Positions 60,660 through 64,000 of a DNA stretch of 64,000 nt are shown in pieces. Numbering within the stretch: the first letter of the stretch is position 1; each line of letters opens with the position of its first letter. Source of the DNA: Chitinophaga jiangningensis (GTDB lineage Bacteria > Bacteroidota > Bacteroidia > Chitinophagales > Chitinophagaceae). Location of the stretch: NCBI RefSeq assembly GCF_900142605.1, contig NZ_FRBL01000012.1, forward strand, positions 124,001 to 188,000, written 5' to 3'. A program made the translations under genes and the position numbers. A model generated the notes under the pieces. It was not told the DNA's origin, ran no database searches, and worked only from the letters and a program-made list of their open reading frames with translations.

Positions 60660-61682
60660 CTATTCAGTAACTTTCACCGGCACAGTCGTGGTCGGCAACG
60701 GCCCATCCGGTTTATCCTCCTCATATTTAATGAAGCCATTATAATGATAGGACTTCTCGGACCCTTCCCCGCAAACGGTGAAAAAGATGCTGCCGGGTGC
60801 GGATGAAAGGTGGCTTACCTTGCTTTCCCGCTGTGGTAATATCTTTTCATAAAGTCGGATATAACGGTCATCCTTATACTGATTCCCCCGGAAGTACGCC
60901 TCGTTGTCCTCCGCATTGTTAGCGATGTACAGCGCTGTTTTATTATCAAAGGTGTACTGTTTCAGGTCAGGGGCAAATGTATTATAGTGCTTGTTAGCGA
61001 GTACCTTATCCGCTTCCTGGGCGGCGGAAGCGAAGTACTGCCTTTTCCATTCCAGTATTTCTTTCCACTGTCCGTCCTCAGATTCATCCTGAGTGACTTT
61101 AGTGTATGCTTGCCCGTTATCGGTTTTCAGGGTGCCTTGCTCCAGGTGCGCGCTGAAATGTTCATATTCTCTTTTAGGTTTATTGTAGAGGAATATGAAG
61201 TCGTTGCAGCCTTTTGCATTGGCATATTCCCACGAAACCAGTTGTTCACTTTCAGGAGCAGCAGCCAGCAGGGTGAAGGTTTTCAGGTTGCCGGGATGCT
61301 GGTATACAAAAGGCGCATCAAAGCAGTTGGCATCCTCGTTGAATGCCCGTTGTGCTTTTGTGTTATTGAATTGAACCCAGGTTCTCCCATCCTGGAAGTT
61401 CACAAAATTGATGCGGGTGCTATCGTGCAGCGCAGGGTTTTTGTGTGCGTATACGGTGAATACGGCAGGTTTATCGGGGTAGAAGAGGAGGTAATCCTTT
61501 TCAAACAGGTATTGTCCGAAAACCGCTGTAGCATAGCCATACAGCAAAAATTTACCATCTTCAAACAGGCAGATACCGGAGTTGCCGCCGTAGCGGCCTG
61601 CATGCTGCTTATAACGCGGTTGCTGCGCCTGCGCGCCCGTTGCTAATAAAAGTGCTGCACAAATTGTCATGATTATTTTCAC
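60660..61682 (-). CDS. Secreted protein of unknown function
   Basis: A 340-residue protein with a signal peptide (KIIMTICAALLLATGAQA). The frame starts at a GTG at 61682; the ATG at 61670 would shorten the signal and lose its lysine, so I keep the GTG. The rest is mixed alpha/beta with many aromatic residues (YRGGNQYKDDRYIRLYEK-type segment) and no motif I know. It is divergent from the Crp-family gene. Function unknown. Confidence 0.65.
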   Translation of the reverse strand: MKIIMTICAALLLATGAQAQQPRYKQHAGRYGGNSGICLFEDGKFLLYGYATAVFGQYLFEKDYLLFYPDKPAVFTVYAHKNPALHDSTRINFVNFQDGRTWVQFNNTKAQRAFNEDANCFDAPFVYQHPGNLKTFTLLAAAPESEQLVSWEYANAKGCNDFIFLYNKPKREYEHFSAHLEQGTLKTDNGQAYTKVTQDESEDGQWKEILEWKRQYFASAAQEADKVLANKHYNTFAPDLKQYTFDNKTALYIANNAEDNEAYFRGNQYKDDRYIRLYEKILPQRESKVSHLSSAPGSIFFTVCGEGSEKSYHYNGFIKYEEDKPDGPLPTTTVPVKVTE

Positions 61683-61799
61683 CTGTTATTAAATTATACA
61701 GTGAATATAGGAAGAGATCAGGGTTTCTGTAACAACCGGTAAATATTCGCTGACGTTGGATTTATATTCGCCGGCAACTTCTCCTTATCTTTACACTGC

Positions 61800-62393
61800 A
61801 TGAGGAACCATGATCCATTTGAGCTGATATTGGCCAACATCGGCCGCCACATCTCCCTGACACCGGAAGAAAGCAGTTATTTTACCCGGCTGCTCAAGCC
61901 TGGTCAATACGCCCGTAAGGAGTTTCTTTTGCGGGAAGGAGCGGTGTGTGCGGATTTTACCTTCATCGTTTCCGGCTGTATGAAAAGCTACCTCCTGGAT
62001 CAGCAGGGTAAAGAGCATATCCTCACTTTTGCAGCGCCCGATTGGTGGATAGCCGATATTAATAGTTTCATTTCAGGTAAGCCGGGGAATCTTTTTATAC
62101 AAGCCATCAACGACACAATCACACTGGCTTTATCCCGCCGTAACCAGGAAATCCTGCTACGTGAAATACCCCAATTCGAACGTTGCTTCCGCATCCTCAC
62201 GGAGCGTGCCTTTGCTGCCAGCCTGCAGCGGAATATAGATGCCATGAGCCTTTCCGCCGTGGAGCGACTGGAAAAATTCCGTCAGCAGTACCCTTACCTG
62301 CTGCCGCTGCTCTCCGACCAGGAAATAGCCTCCTACATTGGCGTTACGCCGTCCTTCTTTAGCCGGATGCTGAAAAAGCATGACCTGAAATAG
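61800..62393 (+). CDS. Crp/Fnr family transcriptional regulator
   Basis: A 197-residue Crp-like protein. The sensor domain includes RKEFLLREGAVCADFTFIVSGCMKSYLLDQQGKEHILTFAAPDWWIADINSFISG. The winged HTH at the end is QEIASYIGVTPSFFSRMLKKHDL. The isochorismatase-like gene lies 103 bp downstream on the same strand and may be its target. The ligand is unknown. Confidence 0.92.
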   Translation: MRNHDPFELILANIGRHISLTPEESSYFTRLLKPGQYARKEFLLREGAVCADFTFIVSGCMKSYLLDQQGKEHILTFAAPDWWIADINSFISGKPGNLFIQAINDTITLALSRRNQEILLREIPQFERCFRILTERAFAASLQRNIDAMSLSAVERLEKFRQQYPYLLPLLSDQEIASYIGVTPSFFSRMLKKHDLK

Positions 62394-62496
62394 TTTTCTG
62401 CTGGTTCTTGACCAAGGTCAAGTTGCAGGTTTTTTGTTGCTCCTACATTTGCATGCAATGAAGGCCTTCAGATTACTCATTTTAAAACTTACCGAT

Positions 62497-63123
62497 ATGA
62501 AAATAGCCGCCTTACTGGTAGCATTCATTTCCATCACCCTGGGAGCTGTGGCACAGCGTCCCGCAAAACAGCAGCAAATGAAACAGGCATTGTTGATAGT
62601 AGATATTCAGAACGATTATTTTCCCGGTGGCCGGCATCCGTTGAAAGGTGCTCCGGAAGCGGCACAGCAGGCAAAGAAAGTGCTGGCCCATTTCCGTAAG
62701 CATGACTTGCCGGTGATCCATGTACAAGGCCTTTCTACCAACGAGGGCGCTACTTTCTTCCTACCCAATACAGACGGTGTAAAAATAAATGAAGCCGTAC
62801 TGCCCTTACCGGGCGAGAAAGTAATCACCAAGCATTACCCCAACAGTTTCCGGGAAACCGATTTGCTGGCTTACCTGAAAGCAAACAAAATTCAGCAACT
62901 CACCATCCTTGGCATGATGACGCATGTGTGCATCGATGCCACAGTAAAAGCCGCTAAGGATAACGGTTTCGACTGTACGGTAGTGGCCGATGCCTGTGCA
63001 ACGCTGGACGTGGAAGTACTGGGAGAAAAAGTGCCGGCAGACGCAGTACAGCATTCCCTGCTGGCCGCCATGGCATTTTATTATGCAACTATTAGCACCA
63101 CTGCGCAGGTAATAGCGGATTAA
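62497..63123 (+). CDS. Exported isochorismatase-like cysteine hydrolase
   Basis: A 208-residue member of the isochorismatase/nicotinamidase superfamily. A signal peptide is present (KIAALLVAFISITLGAVAQ), so I start at the ATG at 62497, not at 62434. The catalytic triad is visible: Asp in LLIVDIQNDYF, Lys in EKVITKHYPNSF, and Cys in MMTHVCIDATVKAAK. It hydrolyses an amide or vinyl ether bond in a small molecule; the exact substrate is unknown. It ends in a strong hairpin. Confidence 0.88.
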   Translation: MKIAALLVAFISITLGAVAQRPAKQQQMKQALLIVDIQNDYFPGGRHPLKGAPEAAQQAKKVLAHFRKHDLPVIHVQGLSTNEGATFFLPNTDGVKINEAVLPLPGEKVITKHYPNSFRETDLLAYLKANKIQQLTILGMMTHVCIDATVKAAKDNGFDCTVVADACATLDVEVLGEKVPADAVQHSLLAAMAFYYATISTTAQVIAD

Positions 63124-63129
63124 AACAAA

Positions 63130-63154
63130 AGCGCCTCAGCATGGCTGAGGCGCT
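63130..63154. terminator. Bidirectional terminator
   Basis: AGCGCCTCAGC pairs with GCTGAGGCGCT (63130-63140 and 63144-63154) with an ATG loop, A-rich before and T-containing after. It lies between convergent genes. Confidence 0.88.
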
Positions 63155-63157
63155 CGT

Positions 63158-64000
63158 TTAATAGTCAGGATTTTGCTGCCCTGCGATATTGGGATTCGCA
63201 TTAATCTCATCCAGTGGTATCGGCAGAATTGTTTTATTATTCGGATAGGTGATACTGAGTGTAGCCCCACCGGTTTTGAACTTGGTGAAGGACTGCTTCC
63301 AGCGCGTAAGGTCGAACAGGCGATGACCTTCGAAGCATAGTTCCTTGCGGCGTTCGTTTTTGATGATCGTCAGCAATGCATCTCCGGTGGCGGTAGTTGG
63401 CGCTACGGTTCCAAGTGCGCGTGTACGGATCACATCCACATCGGCTGCTGCCAGGGCGTCTTTGCCCTGCATTTTACGCGCTTCGGCGCGGGTAAGGTAT
63501 ACCTCGGCCAGCCGAACTACCTTCATCCCTTCGAGGTAAGTGCTTTTATTCTGGTACTTGTTGATGAGGATAGCAGGATTTTCAGCGCCGCTGCGTTTGC
63601 CTTTTACCACAAAACTTCTGCGTACGTCCGTTGCCTCGTAACCGTTATAGAGGTCGTCGGTAGCCAGCATATCGCCGTAGCTGCCGCCTTGTAAACAGAA
63701 GTTCACCATCGCGTCCGTACCGAGGTTATCGGTAGTGAGGTACAGGATTTCGAAAATGGTTTCACCATTGTTCTCCAGCTGGAAGTCTGTTGCCAGCTTA
63801 TCTTTGGCCAGCAGGGAGTATTTGTTGGCGGTGATGATGTCGGTAGTTTGTGTTTCAGCATCCGCCCATTTTCCTTCGTAGAGGTACAACCTTGCTAACA
63901 GTGCTTTGGCACCATACAGGGAAATTCTTCCTTTATTGCTGCTCAGCGTATAGCCGACAGGGGTAGCCGGAATTAGACCTACGGCTTTTACCAGGTCCGC
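63158..64000 (-). CDS. SusD/RagB lipoprotein, 5' end cut by the window
   Basis: The C-terminal 280 residues of a SusD-like protein. The frame stays open to base 64000, with ...GRISLYGAKALLARLYLYEGKWADAETQ, so the TTG at 63889 is not the start. Typical SusD segments are VVRLAEVYLTRAEARKMQGKDALAAADVDVIRTRAL and NERRKELCFEGHRLFDLTRWK, ending ILPIPLDEINANPNIAGQQNPDY. A SusC gene is expected to lie right of the window. Confidence 0.92.
   Translation of the reverse strand, partial: ADLVKAVGLIPATPVGYTLSSNKGRISLYGAKALLARLYLYEGKWADAETQTTDIITANKYSLLAKDKLATDFQLENNGETIFEILYLTTDNLGTDAMVNFCLQGGSYGDMLATDDLYNGYEATDVRRSFVVKGKRSGAENPAILINKYQNKSTYLEGMKVVRLAEVYLTRAEARKMQGKDALAAADVDVIRTRALGTVAPTTATGDALLTIIKNERRKELCFEGHRLFDLTRWKQSFTKFKTGGATLSITYPNNKTILPIPLDEINANPNIAGQQNPDY

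Noticed and set aside
1..64000. CRISPR arrays and insertion sequences
   Set aside because: No regularly spaced repeats with unique spacers and no transposase-like genes were seen.

Overview
The window looks like chromosomal DNA of a Bacteroidota bacterium close to Chitinophaga. The evidence is two SusC/SusD pairs plus the C-terminal part of a third SusD, a FecI/FecR sigma/anti-sigma pair, a type IX secretion C-terminal signal, YfhO and DUF2723 membrane proteins, and promoters of the Bacteroidota type (TTTG, about 19 bp, TAnnTTTG). Two tRNA promoters match that consensus exactly. The genus is inferred from protein style only.

Layout. (1) 1-8.5 kb holds surface-glycan genes: a truncated GT4 glycosyltransferase, a GT2 glycosyltransferase, a flippase, a methyltransferase and a YfhO giant membrane protein. 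Then come a small membrane protein translationally coupled to a queuosine-precursor-type transporter, and a secreted protein with a Bacteroidota surface-protein C-terminus. (2) 8.5-12.4 kb holds housekeeping genes on the minus strand (Nudix, CorA, dapF, nucleoside phosphorylase), two tandem tRNA-Cys genes and a 258-bp composite inverted repeat. (3) 12.5-20.7 kb is a nutrient-uptake locus: ECF sigma, FecR, SusC with an STN signalling domain, SusD and a thioredoxin-like protein. (4) 20.8-34.8 kb holds GNAT, a Tat-exported Gfo/Idh oxidoreductase, a MoxR/ChlI-like ATPase with its VWA partner, a sugar isomerase-like protein, a siderophore-type TonB receptor, a DUF2723 protein, an ABM monooxygenase overlapping a SAM hydrolase (DUF62), and an SDR. 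(5) 35.0-37.2 kb holds tRNA-Lys followed by an AT-rich two-gene cassette: an ABC-type ATPase and a variant HNH-like protein that resembles a Septu (PtuA/PtuB) defence pair but lacks the zinc-knuckle cysteines. This is the best candidate for a poorly described system. (6) 37.3-45.1 kb is a dense set of small redox enzymes and transcription factors (TetR, two Crp, WYL, AraC, HxlR), several with visible palindromic operators. (7) 45.3-60.6 kb holds a porin, an arylsulfatase, a secreted ThuA-CBM6-fascin-T9SS protein, and a polysaccharide-utilisation-like locus: a membrane-spanning LamG/kelch/winged-helix regulator, SusC without STN, SusD and a GH99/WbsX-like lipoprotein. (8) 60.7-64 kb holds a secreted protein of unknown function, a Crp-family regulator, an exported isochorismatase-like hydrolase and a SusD cut by the window edge.

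How the parts work together. The two SusCD loci seem to use different control logic. The first has an STN domain on SusC and an adjacent sigma/anti-sigma pair, which fits transenvelope signalling. The second lacks STN and has a one-component sensor whose cytoplasmic domain resembles SARP/OmpR DNA-binding domains. Directly downstream of that regulator gene, and upstream of its susC, lie four GTTA-core repeats spaced 11, 12 and 12 bp apart, as expected for a SARP-type binding site.

All calls come from reading the sequence and from family knowledge. No database search was run.
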